The notes below the pieces were generated by a model that was given only the letters and a program-made list of their open reading frames with translations, searched no databases and was not told the DNA's origin. A stretch of DNA of 64,000 nt. Origin: Parolsenella massiliensis (lineage in GTDB: Bacteria > Actinomycetota > Coriobacteriia > Coriobacteriales > Atopobiaceae). A program made the position numbers and the translations under genes. Positions 8,745 through 17,972 of this stretch are shown one piece after another (positions within the stretch are counted from its first letter, which is position 1; every line of letters starts with the position of its first letter). The DNA lies in NCBI RefSeq assembly GCF_900143685.1, contig NZ_LT671675.1:1667985-1731984 (forward strand). Direction: 5' to 3'.

Positions 8745-9824
8745 CTAGCGGTTTGCCTTGAGGGTGGCGAAGAGCTTTGTGTTGTGTCGCTTCACGAACG
8801 AGATGAAGCGTCCCTCCGCGAGTGCCATCCCCGCGTCCTTGCGGCGGATGGGCACGAGCATGAGCTTCATCATCCCCGAGCGCGGCTGCGCGATGGAGAC
8901 CGCAAGCTGGGCGCGCTCGCTGCCGATCATCTTCTCGACGTGCGCGCGCTTCTCGGTGTCCGTGAGCTCGCAGCTGGGGTTGCAGACGTTCTCGATGCAG
9001 CCAACGAGCCGCTCAACGTAGCGACGCTGCACCATCTCCATGCTCGCGGGGTCGCCCGCAAGCCCCCAGTGCTCGTAGAGGTCGAGCATCCAGCTGTGCT
9101 CCTCCTCGCGCTTCTCGTACATGTTCGGACGCCAGCGGGCCGTCTCGCTCTCCGCGCGTAGGCGGATGAAGTGGTAGTAGGCGCGCTCGGTCACGGCGAC
9201 GCGCTCGATGTCGCGGATGACGTCGAGGACGAAGGGGAAGTCATCCCAGAACGTTGGCTTGAAGCGGGCGTGGATGCGCTCGAGGTACGAGCGGCGGAAC
9301 AGCTTGTTCCACGGCGTGTAGAGCAGGTTCGTGTCGAACAGGCGCCAGGCGGCGCTGCGGAACTCCTGCCGGCTGGAATAGCGGCAGGTGGGCTGGCTCT
9401 TGAGCTCGGTGGTGTGCTGGTCGGCGTTGCCGTAGTAGGTCTCGATGTAGAAGCCGGCGATGACGAGGTCCAGGTCGTCCGCCTCGGCAATCTCCACGAG
9501 GTCAGCGAGCATCGTGGGCTCCACCCAGTCATCGCCGTCAACGAAGTGCACGAACTCGCCGCGGGCGCGGTCGAGGGCGACGTTGCGTGCCGCCGCGGCA
9601 CCCTGGTTCTTGGTGTGGATGACGTCGATGCGGATGTCGCGCTCGGCCATGCGGTCCGCCACCTGGCCGGTGCGGTCGGTCGAGCCGTCGTCGACGATGA
9701 TGAGCTCGAAGTTGCGCATCGTCTGGTTCTGGAGGCTCTCGATGGCGCGCCCGATGAAGCGATCCACGTTGTAGGCCGGTATGATGACCGAGACCTTGGG
9801 GACCCTCTTCTCCATGTGTGCCAT
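8745..9824 (-). CDS. Family 2 glycosyltransferase
   Basis: A GT-A fold transferase of 359 residues that probably adds a sugar to a cell-surface glycan. The start VSVIIPAYNVDRFI, the ELIIVDDGSTD nucleotide-binding block near residue 46 and FVDGDDW (DxD-type metal site) near residue 103 are diagnostic. No membrane segment is seen. The ATG at 9824, after AAGAAGA, is preferred over the longer frame to 9908. Donor and acceptor cannot be told from sequence. It lies downstream of truA and an LCP-like membrane protein on the same strand, a context compatible with envelope assembly. Confidence 0.9.
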   Translation of the reverse strand: MAHMEKRVPKVSVIIPAYNVDRFIGRAIESLQNQTMRNFELIIVDDGSTDRTGQVADRMAERDIRIDVIHTKNQGAAAARNVALDRARGEFVHFVDGDDWVEPTMLADLVEIAEADDLDLVIAGFYIETYYGNADQHTTELKSQPTCRYSSRQEFRSAAWRLFDTNLLYTPWNKLFRRSYLERIHARFKPTFWDDFPFVLDVIRDIERVAVTERAYYHFIRLRAESETARWRPNMYEKREEEHSWMLDLYEHWGLAGDPASMEMVQRRYVERLVGCIENVCNPSCELTDTEKRAHVEKMIGSERAQLAVSIAQPRSGMMKLMLVPIRRKDAGMALAEGRFISFVKRHNTKLFATLKANR

Positions 9825-9950
9825 CAAGTCTTCTTTCACGCAGATTCGTCTTTTCGGGCACGCAATCTTGCCCACACGAGAGACTACCATCAGTCGCGCG
9901 TCGGGCACGCTAGTTCAAAATACGTCCAGTTAATCTGCGCAATCGAGGCC

Positions 9951-10682
9951 CTAGGCCAGCACGCCCACAAGGCTCGCGAGGCCAGCGGCGTCAAGCGACC
10001 CGTCCTCGGCCGTGCCCGCCTCCGCAATGTCTTCGGCGGACACGCCCATGGAGAGGGCCTTGGTCGCGACGTCGAGCAGGCCAGTGGCGTCAAGGTCACT
10101 TTTCACGATGCCGCCCATGAGCTTTGTGGCGTTGCGCTTGAGCGCAGAGGAGCCCTGGGCCGCCGCATCGAGAAACGCCAACCAACCGTCTTGCGTCATG
10201 ACGACGGCATGGCTCACGGGAACCGAGCAACCCGAGGATAGTGACGAGGCAAGGCTGGCCAGCCCGCCGTCTCCATAGAGCTGGGCGAGCGTGGCCGTGG
10301 CATCCCCCTTGGGCAGGCTCGCGCTCACGGGCAGTGAGACGAGCTTGGCAGATTGGGCCGTGGCGTCAATGGAGGCAAGGTAGGCTCCCGCAAGCTCGGA
10401 AGAGTCCCCAGAGGACACCACTGCGAACAGCACGCACTCGACGTCATCGCCCGTAAGCGTGAGGCCGGAGGCTTCGGCGAGCTGCTGGGCAGACTCGTCA
10501 GACACGGTTGCCGAGGCAACGGCCCGGCTCACGTCCTTGCTCCCAAGCGCGGAGTGCACGTTGGCAAGGCGCCACAGGGTAGAGCCAAGGATGAATATCC
10601 CAAGAGCTATGGCCACGAGCACCACGACGGCGATCTTGTTGCGGTTAGGATTGTCCTTGGGGACGTCTGGCCTCTCGTACAC
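9951..10682 (-). CDS. Membrane-anchored protein with degenerate LCP-like domain
   Basis: It has 243 residues and a GTG start with a strong GAGGAGGT site 5 nt upstream. A short cytoplasmic N-terminus is followed by one membrane segment (about residues 18-37) and an extracellular domain. The pattern VLFAVVSSGDSS, then LASIDATAQSAKLVSLP, then LYGDGGLASL and VVMTQDGWLAFLDA, tracks the first half of LytR-CpsA-Psr domains. The Arg/Asp residues that bind polyprenyl phosphate in true LCP ligases are missing, so it would not be catalytic in the known way. The assignment is by pattern only. The gene starts 18 nt after truA. Confidence 0.6.
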   Translation of the reverse strand: MYERPDVPKDNPNRNKIAVVVLVAIALGIFILGSTLWRLANVHSALGSKDVSRAVASATVSDESAQQLAEASGLTLTGDDVECVLFAVVSSGDSSELAGAYLASIDATAQSAKLVSLPVSASLPKGDATATLAQLYGDGGLASLASSLSSGCSVPVSHAVVMTQDGWLAFLDAAAQGSSALKRNATKLMGGIVKSDLDATGLLDVATKALSMGVSAEDIAEAGTAEDGSLDAAGLASLVGVLA

Positions 10683-10700
10683 GATGACCTCCTCGGCTTG

Positions 10701-11561
10701 CTACTCCCAGGGCACAAGCAGCTCTTGCGGGTAGTCTACCCCCACGAACGTAAGTCCCTTCGCAGGGGCGCAGGGGCCAGCGGCCTTGCGGTCACACGCG
10801 GCAAGGGCGTCTGCCACCCAGGAGGCGTCCCTGTGCCCGCGGCCCACCTCAACCAGCGTGCCCGCGATGGTACGCACCATTGAGTGGAGAAACGCGTTGC
10901 CCACCACGTCGATGCAGATGACGCGCTCGCCGCACTCCTCGGCCTCGCTCACGTCGCAGTGCGCAACGTAGCGGTGCGTGGGCTTGCCCTCGGCCGAGGT
11001 GGCCTTGCAGAAGCTCTTGAAGTTATGCTCGCCCACGAGCGCCTGCGCGGCCTCGTGCATGGACGAGACATCCAGTTCGTTGCGAAGCCACCAGGAATGG
11101 CCCCAGGCAAGCACGGGTCGCGCTTCCCCTGCCACGATGCGGTAACGGTAGCTCCTCGCCCTCGCATCAAAGCGGGCCGAGAAGCCCTTGGGGGCGCGGT
11201 AGAGGCACGCGGGAGAGATGTCGTCGGGCAGCAGCGCCGAGAGGCCGTGCATGAGGCGCTTCGCGGGCAGTGCCGACTCGGCCTCGGTGACGGGCACGCT
11301 CACGTACTGGGCGATGGCATGGACGCCGGCATCAGTTCGGCCTGCGCACGTAAGGTCAATGTCACGTCGCAGCAACGTCTGCAGGGAGTGCTCGACCTCG
11401 CCAGCCACCGTGCGCCGCCCGGGCTGCGCGGCAAATCCGCAGAAGTCGGCTCCGCGATAGCCAAGCTTGAGGACAAGCGTGGCATCGAGGGTCGACGGGT
11501 CTGCAGCGCGCTCCTCGATCGAGGGGCGCTCGGGGGCATGGACGGTGACGGTGGGCTGCAT
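10701..11561 (-). CDS. truA: tRNA pseudouridine(38-40) synthase
   Basis: Converts uridines 38-40 in the tRNA anticodon stem-loop to pseudouridine. It has 286 residues from the ATG at 11561, which has AAGGAG upstream. The catalytic Asp is Asp77 in CAGRTDAGVHA, and the RARSYRYRI and FCK blocks of TruA are present. truA follows rplQ, as in many bacteria, but an intrinsic terminator separates them here. Confidence 0.96.
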   Translation of the reverse strand: MQPTVTVHAPERPSIEERAADPSTLDATLVLKLGYRGADFCGFAAQPGRRTVAGEVEHSLQTLLRRDIDLTCAGRTDAGVHAIAQYVSVPVTEAESALPAKRLMHGLSALLPDDISPACLYRAPKGFSARFDARARSYRYRIVAGEARPVLAWGHSWWLRNELDVSSMHEAAQALVGEHNFKSFCKATSAEGKPTHRYVAHCDVSEAEECGERVICIDVVGNAFLHSMVRTIAGTLVEVGRGHRDASWVADALAACDRKAAGPCAPAKGLTFVGVDYPQELLVPWE

Positions 11562-11644
11562 CGATACTCCTTGGGGCGATTTGCTCACACAAGGGTAGCA
11601 GGTCTCGCACGGTGACAGATTGGTCCCGGTCCGCACCGATTGAC

Positions 11645-11674
11645 AAAAAAGAGGGCCCGGAAAACCGGACCCTC
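11645..11674 (-). terminator. Terminator after rplQ
   Basis: A 10-bp stem with one mismatch and a 4-nt loop is followed on the minus strand by six T residues, 35 nt past rplQ. It closes the alpha-operon transcript. Confidence 0.9.
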
Positions 11675-11708
11675 CTTTGCGTTGCGAATATTCGCGAGAG
11701 AAGCGAGC

Positions 11709-12164
11709 CTACTCGGCCTTCTCCTCGGTGGCCTCCTCGGCGGGGGCCTCCTCGACCTTGGTCACCTTCGTGGCCTCGGCCTTGGGCGCCTTGGCGGCGA
11801 CCGGCTCGGTCACGATCTCGATGATGGCAACCTCGGCGTTGTCACCCTTGCGGGGACCGAGCTTCATGATGCGGGTGTAGCCACCGTTGCGGCCCTCCCA
11901 CATGCCCTGCGCGGCCTTCTCGAAGACCTCGCGGACGAGCTCCTTGTCACCGAGCTTGGCGATGGCGAGACGACGGGAGTGCAGGTCGCCCTTCTTCGCC
12001 CAGGTAACGATGCGGTCCACGTCGCCACGGATGGCCTTGGCGCGCGGAAGGGTCGTCTTGATGCGGTCGTTGGCGAACAGCGCCTGGCACAGGCTCTTCT
12101 TCATAGCCTTGGTGTGGCTGGCGTCGGTGCCAAGCTTCATCCCGCTCTTCTTGTAGTGCCTCAT
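11709..12164 (-). CDS. rplQ: 50S ribosomal protein L17
   Basis: Large-subunit protein at the tunnel exit region. It has 151 residues: the L17 core fills about the first 118 (MRHYKKSGMKLG start, FANDRIKTTLPRAK). The last 30 or so residues form an Ala/Glu/Lys-rich disordered tail, an extension common in actinobacteria. It follows rpoA by 31 nt. Confidence 0.98.
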   Translation of the reverse strand: MRHYKKSGMKLGTDASHTKAMKKSLCQALFANDRIKTTLPRAKAIRGDVDRIVTWAKKGDLHSRRLAIAKLGDKELVREVFEKAAQGMWEGRNGGYTRIMKLGPRKGDNAEVAIIEIVTEPVAAKAPKAEATKVTKVEEAPAEEATEEKAE

Positions 12165-12195
12165 AGTCAGTTACTCCTATGTGATGTAGCGGCGC

Positions 12196-13137
12196 TTAAG
12201 CCTTGAAGCTCAGGCCCATCGACTCAAGCTTGTCCTTGACTTCCTCGATGGACTTGACGCCGAAGTTGCGGATGTTGAGCAGGTCGTTCTCGGAGAACTC
12301 GACGAGCTGACGGACGGAGTGGATGCCGGCACGCTTCAGGCAATTGTAGGAGCGCACGGACAGGTCCAAATCCTCGATCTGCTTGTCGAGCTCGGTGTTG
12401 TCGTCGGTCTGGCCAGCGGCGAAGATCGACGGCTCCTCGGCCTGCTCACCCTCATCGGCCAGGGACATGAACGCGGTCATGTGCTGGTTGATGATGTTCG
12501 CGGCCTCGACGACGGCCTCGCGCGGAGACACACCACCATTGGTCTCGACCTCAAGGACGAGCTTGTCGTAGTCGGTGTGCTGGCCCACGCGGCAGGGCTC
12601 GACGGCCTTGGCGCAGCGGCGCACCGGCGAGAAGAGCGAGTCGACGTGGATGAGGCCAATCGGGTCGTCATCGTGCTCGTTGTCCTCACCGGAGACGTAG
12701 CCACGGCCGGTGCCGATGCGCATCGACATCGTGAGGTGGGCGCCCTCGGCGAGCGTGCAGATCACGTGCTCGGGGTTGACGAGGTTGAACTCGGAGGGGA
12801 TGTCAAAGTCCCCGCCAGTCACCGTGGCCGGGCCATCGATGGAGATGGTGGCCGTGGCCTCGTCGCCGACGCCAAGGCTCTTGAACGCAAGGCCCTTGAC
12901 GTTCAGGACGATGTCGGTGACGTCCTCGTAGACGCCATCGACCGTCGTGAACTCGTGCTGCACGCCGTCGATCTGGATGGCCTCCACAGCGGCGCCCTCG
13001 AGAGAGGAGAGCAGCACGCGGCGGAGCGAGTTGCCGAGCGTGTCGCCGTAGCCGTGCTCAAGCGGCTCTGCGATGACGCGGGCAACGTTCTCGCTGACCT
13101 CTTCTACCGTCACGTTGGGACGGATGAAATCGGACAT
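12196..13137 (-). CDS. rpoA: DNA-directed RNA polymerase subunit alpha
   Basis: Assembly scaffold of RNA polymerase and contact for UP elements and activators. It has 313 residues: an N-terminal dimerisation domain with HGYGDTLGNSLRRVLLSS, a flexible acidic linker near residue 240, and a C-terminal helix-hairpin-helix domain (SVRSYNCLKRAGI, NIRNFGVKSIEEV). The ATG at 13137 follows GGAGGT; the longer open frame runs into rpsD and is rejected. Confidence 0.98.
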   Translation of the reverse strand: MSDFIRPNVTVEEVSENVARVIAEPLEHGYGDTLGNSLRRVLLSSLEGAAVEAIQIDGVQHEFTTVDGVYEDVTDIVLNVKGLAFKSLGVGDEATATISIDGPATVTGGDFDIPSEFNLVNPEHVICTLAEGAHLTMSMRIGTGRGYVSGEDNEHDDDPIGLIHVDSLFSPVRRCAKAVEPCRVGQHTDYDKLVLEVETNGGVSPREAVVEAANIINQHMTAFMSLADEGEQAEEPSIFAAGQTDDNTELDKQIEDLDLSVRSYNCLKRAGIHSVRQLVEFSENDLLNIRNFGVKSIEEVKDKLESMGLSFKA

Positions 13138-13159
13138 AGAAACCTCCAACCGGTCTCTA

Positions 13160-13753
13160 CTACTTGGAGTAGAGCTCGACGATGAGCTGGGCATCGATGT
13201 CAAGGTCGATCTGGTCACGAGAGGGGAGCTGCAGGACGGTGCCCTGGAGCTTCTCGATGTCGACCTCGAGCCACGCCGGCACGGCCATGTGCTCGGAGGA
13301 GATCAGGGCCTCCTTGATGGGAAGCAGGTCCTTGAACTTGGGGGCGACAGCCACGACGTCGCCGGCCTTCACGCGGTAGGAGGGGATGTCGACGCGCTTG
13401 CCGTTCACGGTGATGTGGCCGTGACGGACGGTCTGACGGGCCTCCTTGCGGGTGCGAGCGAAGCCAAGACGGAAGACCACGTTGTCGAGGCGGCTCTCCA
13501 GGATGGTGAGCAGGTTGTCACCGGTGATGCCCTCGATCTTCAGAGCCTTCTCGTAGTACATGTGGAACTGCTTCTCGAGCACGCCGTAGATGAACTTGGC
13601 CTTCTGCTTCTCGCGGAGCTGACGGCCGTACTCGCTCTCCTGGCGACGCTGACGCTTGGGCTGACGGTTCGACTTCTTGTTGATGCCCATGACGATCGGG
13701 TCAATGTCGAGCTGACGGCACCTCTTAAGGACAGGAGTCCTATCCACTGCCAT
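13160..13753 (-). CDS. rpsD: 30S ribosomal protein S4
   Basis: Primary 16S rRNA-binding protein and early assembly factor. It has 197 residues and an S4 RNA-binding domain at about 87-150 (RLDNVVFRLGFARTRKEARQ). The N-terminus has only one Cys, so it is the zinc-free C-minus type. It lies between rpsK and rpoA. Confidence 0.98.
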   Translation of the reverse strand: MAVDRTPVLKRCRQLDIDPIVMGINKKSNRQPKRQRRQESEYGRQLREKQKAKFIYGVLEKQFHMYYEKALKIEGITGDNLLTILESRLDNVVFRLGFARTRKEARQTVRHGHITVNGKRVDIPSYRVKAGDVVAVAPKFKDLLPIKEALISSEHMAVPAWLEVDIEKLQGTVLQLPSRDQIDLDIDAQLIVELYSK

Positions 13754-13772
13754 AGTTAGATTCCTTCCTTAC

Positions 13773-14180
13773 CTACACGCGGCGACGCTTGCACGGACGG
13801 CAACCGTTGTGCGCGATGGGGGTCTTGTCCTGGATGCTCGAAACCTCGAGGCCAGCGGCCTGGAGGGAGCGGATGGCCGTCTCGCGACCCGAGCCCGGGC
13901 CCTTAACGAAGACGGACACCTTGTGGACGCCGTGCTCCATGGCCTCCTTGGCGCACGCCTCGGCAGCCATCTGGGCGGCGAACGGCGTGGACTTGCGGGA
14001 GCCCTTGAAGCCGACCATGCCAGCGGAGCGCCAGGAGATCACGTTGCCCTGGGGGTCGGTGATCGAGATGATCGTGTTGTTGAAGGTGCTCTTGATGTGA
14101 GCCTGACCGACAGAGATGTTCTTGCGGTCGGCACGCTTGATGCGCCCGCGAGCCTGGGCGCCCTTCTTAGCAGTAGCCAT
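13773..14180 (-). CDS. rpsK: 30S ribosomal protein S11
   Basis: Platform protein of the small subunit that contacts mRNA near the E site. It has 135 residues and the C-terminal signature [19 protein letters not shown]. The N-terminus is Lys/Arg-rich. GGGGAG precedes the ATG. Confidence 0.98.
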   Translation of the reverse strand: MATAKKGAQARGRIKRADRKNISVGQAHIKSTFNNTIISITDPQGNVISWRSAGMVGFKGSRKSTPFAAQMAAEACAKEAMEHGVHKVSVFVKGPGSGRETAIRSLQAAGLEVSSIQDKTPIAHNGCRPCKRRRV

Positions 14181-14193
14181 TAGTCAGTCTCCC

Positions 14194-14565
14194 CTACTTC
14201 TTCTTCTTGCCGCCGACCTGACGCTTCTTGCCCTTGCGGGTGCGAGCGTTGGTGTGCGTGCGCTGGCCGCGGACGGGGAGGCCCTTGCGGTGACGGAGGC
14301 CGCGGTAGCAGCCAATCTCCATCAGACGGGCAATGTTCTGACGCTGCTCACGACGGAGGTCGCCCTCGACCGTGAAGTTAGCATCAATGTAGTCACGCAT
14401 CTTGGCGACCTCATCCTCGGTGAGATCGCGCACGTGGGTGCTGGGATCGACGCCAGTCTCGGCGCAGATCTTGGAAGCGGCGGTACGGCCAATGCCGTAG
14501 ATGTAGGTAAGTCCGATCTCAACGCGCTTCTCGCGCGGGAGGTCGACGCCGTTAATACGGGCCAA
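14194..14565 (-). CDS. rpsM: 30S ribosomal protein S13
   Basis: Small-subunit head protein that bridges to the 50S subunit and the P-site tRNA. It has 123 residues: [14 protein letters not shown] start, helix-two-turn-helix region ([11 protein letters not shown]), and a basic tail ending GGKKKK. The start codon is TTG, unusual for a ribosomal protein; GGAGAGGAGC lies upstream and no in-frame ATG is nearby. Confidence 0.97.
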   Translation of the reverse strand: MARINGVDLPREKRVEIGLTYIYGIGRTAASKICAETGVDPSTHVRDLTEDEVAKMRDYIDANFTVEGDLRREQRQNIARLMEIGCYRGLRHRKGLPVRGQRTHTNARTRKGKKRQVGGKKKK

Positions 14566-14579
14566 CTTGTGCTCCTCTC

Positions 14580-14693
14580 CTAGCCCTGACGCTGCTTGTG
14601 GCGCGGGTTCTCGCAGATCACGTACACCTTACCGTGGCGACGGATGATCTTGCACTTGTCGCACATCTTCTTGACCGAAGGACGTACTTTCAT
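14580..14693 (-). CDS. rpmJ: 50S ribosomal protein L36
   Basis: A 37-residue protein starting [15 protein letters not shown]. The zinc site has Cys-x2-Cys, then Cys and His ([10 protein letters not shown]), so this is the zinc-binding C-plus paralogue. It lies 14 nt upstream of rpsM and 117 nt downstream of infA. Confidence 0.97.
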   Translation of the reverse strand: MKVRPSVKKMCDKCKIIRRHGKVYVICENPRHKQRQG

Positions 14694-14810
14694 CGTTCTT
14701 CCTCTCGGTGTGTCTTGCTTTCCTATATATACGCCCAGCCGCTGGCGAGAATATCCAAGGCTGTTTGCCTGCCTGAGCAGGCGATTCCCCTGTCGGGGAC
14801 GTCCGCTTCC

Positions 14811-15029
14811 CTACTTGTAGCGATAGGTGATGCGGCCGCGCTGCAGGTCATACGGGGAGATCTCCACGTCAACCTTGTCGCCGGGAAGGATGCGGATGTA
14901 GTTCATCCTGATCTTTCCCGAGATGGTGCAGAGAATGGTGTGGCCATTCTCAAGCTCAACGTTGAACATCGCGTTGGGCAGCGGCTCGAGCACCTTGCCC
15001 TCAAGCTGGATTGCATCCTGTTTGCTCAC
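14811..15029 (-). CDS. infA: Translation initiation factor IF-1
   Basis: Binds the 30S A site during initiation. It has 72 residues, a single S1/OB domain from [13 protein letters not shown] to RGRITYRYK. First gene of the infA-rpmJ-rpsM-rpsK-rpsD-rpoA-rplQ block. Because a terminator stands upstream (15081-15113), this block probably has its own promoter; a TATGAT -10 candidate sits at 15077-15072. Confidence 0.97.
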   Translation of the reverse strand: MSKQDAIQLEGKVLEPLPNAMFNVELENGHTILCTISGKIRMNYIRILPGDKVDVEISPYDLQRGRITYRYK

Positions 15030-15080
15030 TGCGTGCTACCTTCTCCTCGATACATGACACAGCGACTGAACATCATACCG

Positions 15081-15113
15081 AAAAACCCGCGCTACGTCCA
15101 CGCAGCGCGGGTT
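15081..15113 (-). terminator. Terminator after map, overlapping a possible infA promoter
   Basis: A 10-bp perfect stem (15084-15093 with 15104-15113) with a 10-nt loop runs into five T residues on the minus strand. A TATGAT -10 lies right after it (15077-15072), with TGGACG in the loop at -35 spacing. The promoter part is tentative. Confidence 0.8.
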
Positions 15114-15140
15114 CTCCACAACTTATGGCCAGCGGGTTCG

Positions 15141-15938
15141 CTACTTGGTCTCCCCCGTGCCTCCGTCCATGGCACACCAAGGGCCATCCTGGTCCTGCGT
15201 GAGAATCACGGGGCCATCCTCGGTGATGGCGATCGTGTTCTCGTAGTGCGCCGCGGTGCCGCCGTCGTTCGTGACGACCGTCCAGCGGTTTGGCATGACG
15301 TGGCTCTCGTATCCTCCGAGGCAGATCATGGGCTCGATGGCGATGACCATGCCCGCCTGGAGCCTCACGCCACGGCCGGCCTTGCCGTAGTTGGCGACGT
15401 TGGGCTCCTCGTGCATGGCATGTCCCACGCCGTGGCCCACGTAGTCGCGGACGACGCCGTAGCCGTTAGCCTCGGCCAGGCTCTGGACGGCGTGGCCGAT
15501 GTCTCCGATGCGATTTCCCGGGACCGCGGCCGCGATGCCAGCCTTGAGACAGTCACGCGTGACCTCGCACAGGCCCTTGTCGGCAACGCTGGGGGTTCCG
15601 CAGAAAAACGTCCACGCGTTGTCGCCAACCCAGCCGTTCACGACGGCCCCCGTGTCGATGGAGACGATGTCGCCCTCCTGCAGCACGCGCGAGGAGCTGG
15701 GGATGCCGTGGACAATCTCGCTGTTCACAGAGCAGCAGATGCTGGCCGGGAAACCGCCATAGCCCTTGAAGGCCGGCGTGCCGCCGTGCATGCGAATGAT
15801 GCTCTCGGCGACGCGGTCGAGCTCGAGGGTGTCGACGCCCGGGCGAATCATGGCACCAACGCGGCGAAGCGCCAGCTTGGAGAGCGCTCCCGCCGGCTTC
15901 ATGGCCTCAATCTCGGCAGCTGTCTTGATGATGATCAT
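15141..15938 (-). CDS. map: Methionine aminopeptidase, type I
   Basis: Removes the initiator Met from nascent proteins. It has 265 residues with pita-bread fold metal ligands: Asp in SIDTGAVVNGWVGDNAW (two Asp), His in GHGVGHAMHEEP, and Glu in MVIAIEPM. Its ATG overlaps the adk stop by 3 nt (ATGA), so the two genes are coupled. Confidence 0.97.
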   Translation of the reverse strand: MIIIKTAAEIEAMKPAGALSKLALRRVGAMIRPGVDTLELDRVAESIIRMHGGTPAFKGYGGFPASICCSVNSEIVHGIPSSSRVLQEGDIVSIDTGAVVNGWVGDNAWTFFCGTPSVADKGLCEVTRDCLKAGIAAAVPGNRIGDIGHAVQSLAEANGYGVVRDYVGHGVGHAMHEEPNVANYGKAGRGVRLQAGMVIAIEPMICLGGYESHVMPNRWTVVTNDGGTAAHYENTIAITEDGPVILTQDQDGPWCAMDGGTGETK

Positions 15939-16561
15939 AGAGCGAGGAGCTCCTTGACGTCCGCATAGACCTCGTCGACGGGGCGGTCGCCGTCAACGAC
16001 CTTGAGCAGCTCCTTGCCACGGTAGTACTCGACGAGCGGAGCCGTCTGGTTCTCGTAGACGTCGAGGCGCTTCTGGATCGTCTCGGGCTTGTCGTCGTCG
16101 CGCTGGTACATCTCGCCGCCGCAGGAGGGGCAGGTGTCCACGCCGGCCGGCGCCGTGTAGCCGCACTCCTTGCAGGTGCGACGCGAGGAGAGGCGCTTGA
16201 CGATAACGTCGGGCTTGACGTCGACGAGAAGGGCGGCATCGAGGTTGCGGCCCATCTCGGCCAGGGCGGAGTCGAGCGTCACGGCCTGCGCGGTGTTGCG
16301 CGGGAAGCCATCGAGGATGAAGCCCTTCTGGGCGTCGTCGGCGTCGAGGCGCTCGGTCACGAGGTCGACGACGAGCTTGTCGGGGACGAGCTGGCCGTTG
16401 TCCATGTAGGACTTGGCCTTCACGCCGAGCTTGGTGCCCGCCTTCACGGCGGCGCGAAGAAGGTCGCCGGTGGAGATGTGGGCAACTCCAAACTCCTCGA
16501 CGAGCTTCTGGGCCTGCGTGCCCTTGCCGGCGCCGGGCGCCCCGAGCAGAACGATGTTCAT
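15935..16561 (-). CDS. adk: Adenylate kinase
   Basis: Interconverts AMP + ATP and two ADP. It has 208 residues, P-loop GAPGAGKGT at 7-15, and LDGFPRN. It carries the long LID form with a four-Cys zinc site (CKEC and CPSC). The ATG at 16561 follows AGAAGGT. The much longer open frame to 16867 overlaps secY and is not real. Confidence 0.97.
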   Translation of the reverse strand: MNIVLLGAPGAGKGTQAQKLVEEFGVAHISTGDLLRAAVKAGTKLGVKAKSYMDNGQLVPDKLVVDLVTERLDADDAQKGFILDGFPRNTAQAVTLDSALAEMGRNLDAALLVDVKPDVIVKRLSSRRTCKECGYTAPAGVDTCPSCGGEMYQRDDDKPETIQKRLDVYENQTAPLVEYYRGKELLKVVDGDRPVDEVYADVKELLAL

Positions 16562-16623
16562 GCGGACCTTCTTTCTGCGCTTGCGCGCACTGGGGTCGAA
16601 AACAGCTATGGCTAGCCTACCGC

Positions 16624-16664
16624 AAAACAAACGGGGCCGCCGCCCGAAGGCAGCGGCCCCGCAA
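16624..16664 (-). terminator. Terminator after secY
   Basis: A GC-rich stem (16632-16640 with 16653-16661, extended inward) is followed on the minus strand by a GTTTGTTTTG tail, 20 nt past the secY stop. It separates secY from adk-map. Confidence 0.75.
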
Positions 16665-16682
16665 AGACTTGACGCCAGCGAG

Positions 16683-17972
16683 CTACTTGATGAGAAGGTT
16701 CTCGTAGTTCGTGGTCTTGAGCTGGCTCTCGATCTGGGAGATCGTGTCGAGGGCCACGCCCACCATGATGAGGATCGACGTACCGCCGAACGCCTGCACG
16801 AGCGAGTTGCCCGTGAGCGTGAAGACGATGGACGGAACGACGGCCACCAGGGCGACGAAGATGGCACCAGGAAGCGTGAGGTGGTTCAGCACGTTCTTGA
16901 TGTAAGCCGCCGTGGCAGAGCCCGGACGAACGCCGGGGATGAAGCCACCCTGCTTGCGAAGGGTGTCCGCCGTCTCGTCGGGGTTGAACACCATGGAGGT
17001 GTAGAAGTACGCAAAGCCCACGATCAGGAGCACCGAGAGAATCCAGTTGAGCCAACCGGAGCTCACGGCGTTCGCGAAGACGTTGATCCAGCCAACGCCC
17101 GGGAAGAACACCGCGATCTGCGCCGGGAGGTACAGGATGGCGCTCGCGAAGATGATGGGGATAACGCCGGCCGTGTTCACCTTGATGGGCAGGTACGTGG
17201 CCTGACCACCCATGATGCGACGACCAACGACGCGCTTGGCGTACTGCACCGGGATGCGGCGCTGTCCACGCTCGATGTAGACGATGAACGGGACGACCGC
17301 AACAATCACCACGACGATGAGCACCGTGAGGAGAACGCCGTTCTCGGAGGTGCGCAGCGACTGGATGATGGAGGTCGGCAGGCCAGAGATGATGTTGGCA
17401 AAGATGATGAGGCTCATGCCATTGCCAATGCCACGCTGGGTGATGACCTCGCCCATCCACATGATGAGGATGGCGCCAGCCAGCATCGAGACGACCACGA
17501 CCGTGTTCATGAGCCACTCGGGCATGCCAGCCTGAGAGAAGTCAATGCCGAAGCTGGAGCTCTTGAAGAGGAAGAGGTAGCCAACGGCGTTGAGAAGCGC
17601 GAGACCAACAGTGACGTAGCGCGTGTACTGAGTGATCTTGCGCTGGCCGCTCTCGCCCTCGCGGGCGAGAGAGCCAAGGCTCGGAACGACGGCCTGAAGC
17701 ATCTGCATGATGATCTGGGCCGTGATGTAGGGCATGATGCCCAGGCAGAACACCGACACGCGCGAGAGCGCGCCGCCGCTGAACAGGTTCAGCACGGCAA
17801 TTGCACTGTTCGCGGTGGAGCTCGACTGATATGCCGAGAGCATCCCCGAGAAGGGGATGCCCGGCACGGGCACGTATGCCCCAATCCTGTAGAGGACGAG
17901 GATACCGACCGTCAGCAGGATCTTGTTGCGAAGCTCCTTGACGCGAAAGGCATTGAGAATGCCATTTAGCAC
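16683..17972 (-). CDS. secY: Protein translocase subunit SecY
   Basis: Channel-forming subunit of the Sec translocon in the inner membrane. It has 429 residues and ten predicted membrane spans; landmarks are GIMPYITAQIIMQML, the plug-side IGAYVPVPGI and the cytoplasmic loop QTKVVGRR-type block (KRVVGRRIMGG). It starts with GTG inside the end of rplO (7-nt overlap), with GGAAAGGT upstream. Confidence 0.97.
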   Translation of the reverse strand: MLNGILNAFRVKELRNKILLTVGILVLYRIGAYVPVPGIPFSGMLSAYQSSSTANSAIAVLNLFSGGALSRVSVFCLGIMPYITAQIIMQMLQAVVPSLGSLAREGESGQRKITQYTRYVTVGLALLNAVGYLFLFKSSSFGIDFSQAGMPEWLMNTVVVVSMLAGAILIMWMGEVITQRGIGNGMSLIIFANIISGLPTSIIQSLRTSENGVLLTVLIVVVIVAVVPFIVYIERGQRRIPVQYAKRVVGRRIMGGQATYLPIKVNTAGVIPIIFASAILYLPAQIAVFFPGVGWINVFANAVSSGWLNWILSVLLIVGFAYFYTSMVFNPDETADTLRKQGGFIPGVRPGSATAAYIKNVLNHLTLPGAIFVALVAVVPSIVFTLTGNSLVQAFGGTSILIMVGVALDTISQIESQLKTTNYENLLIK

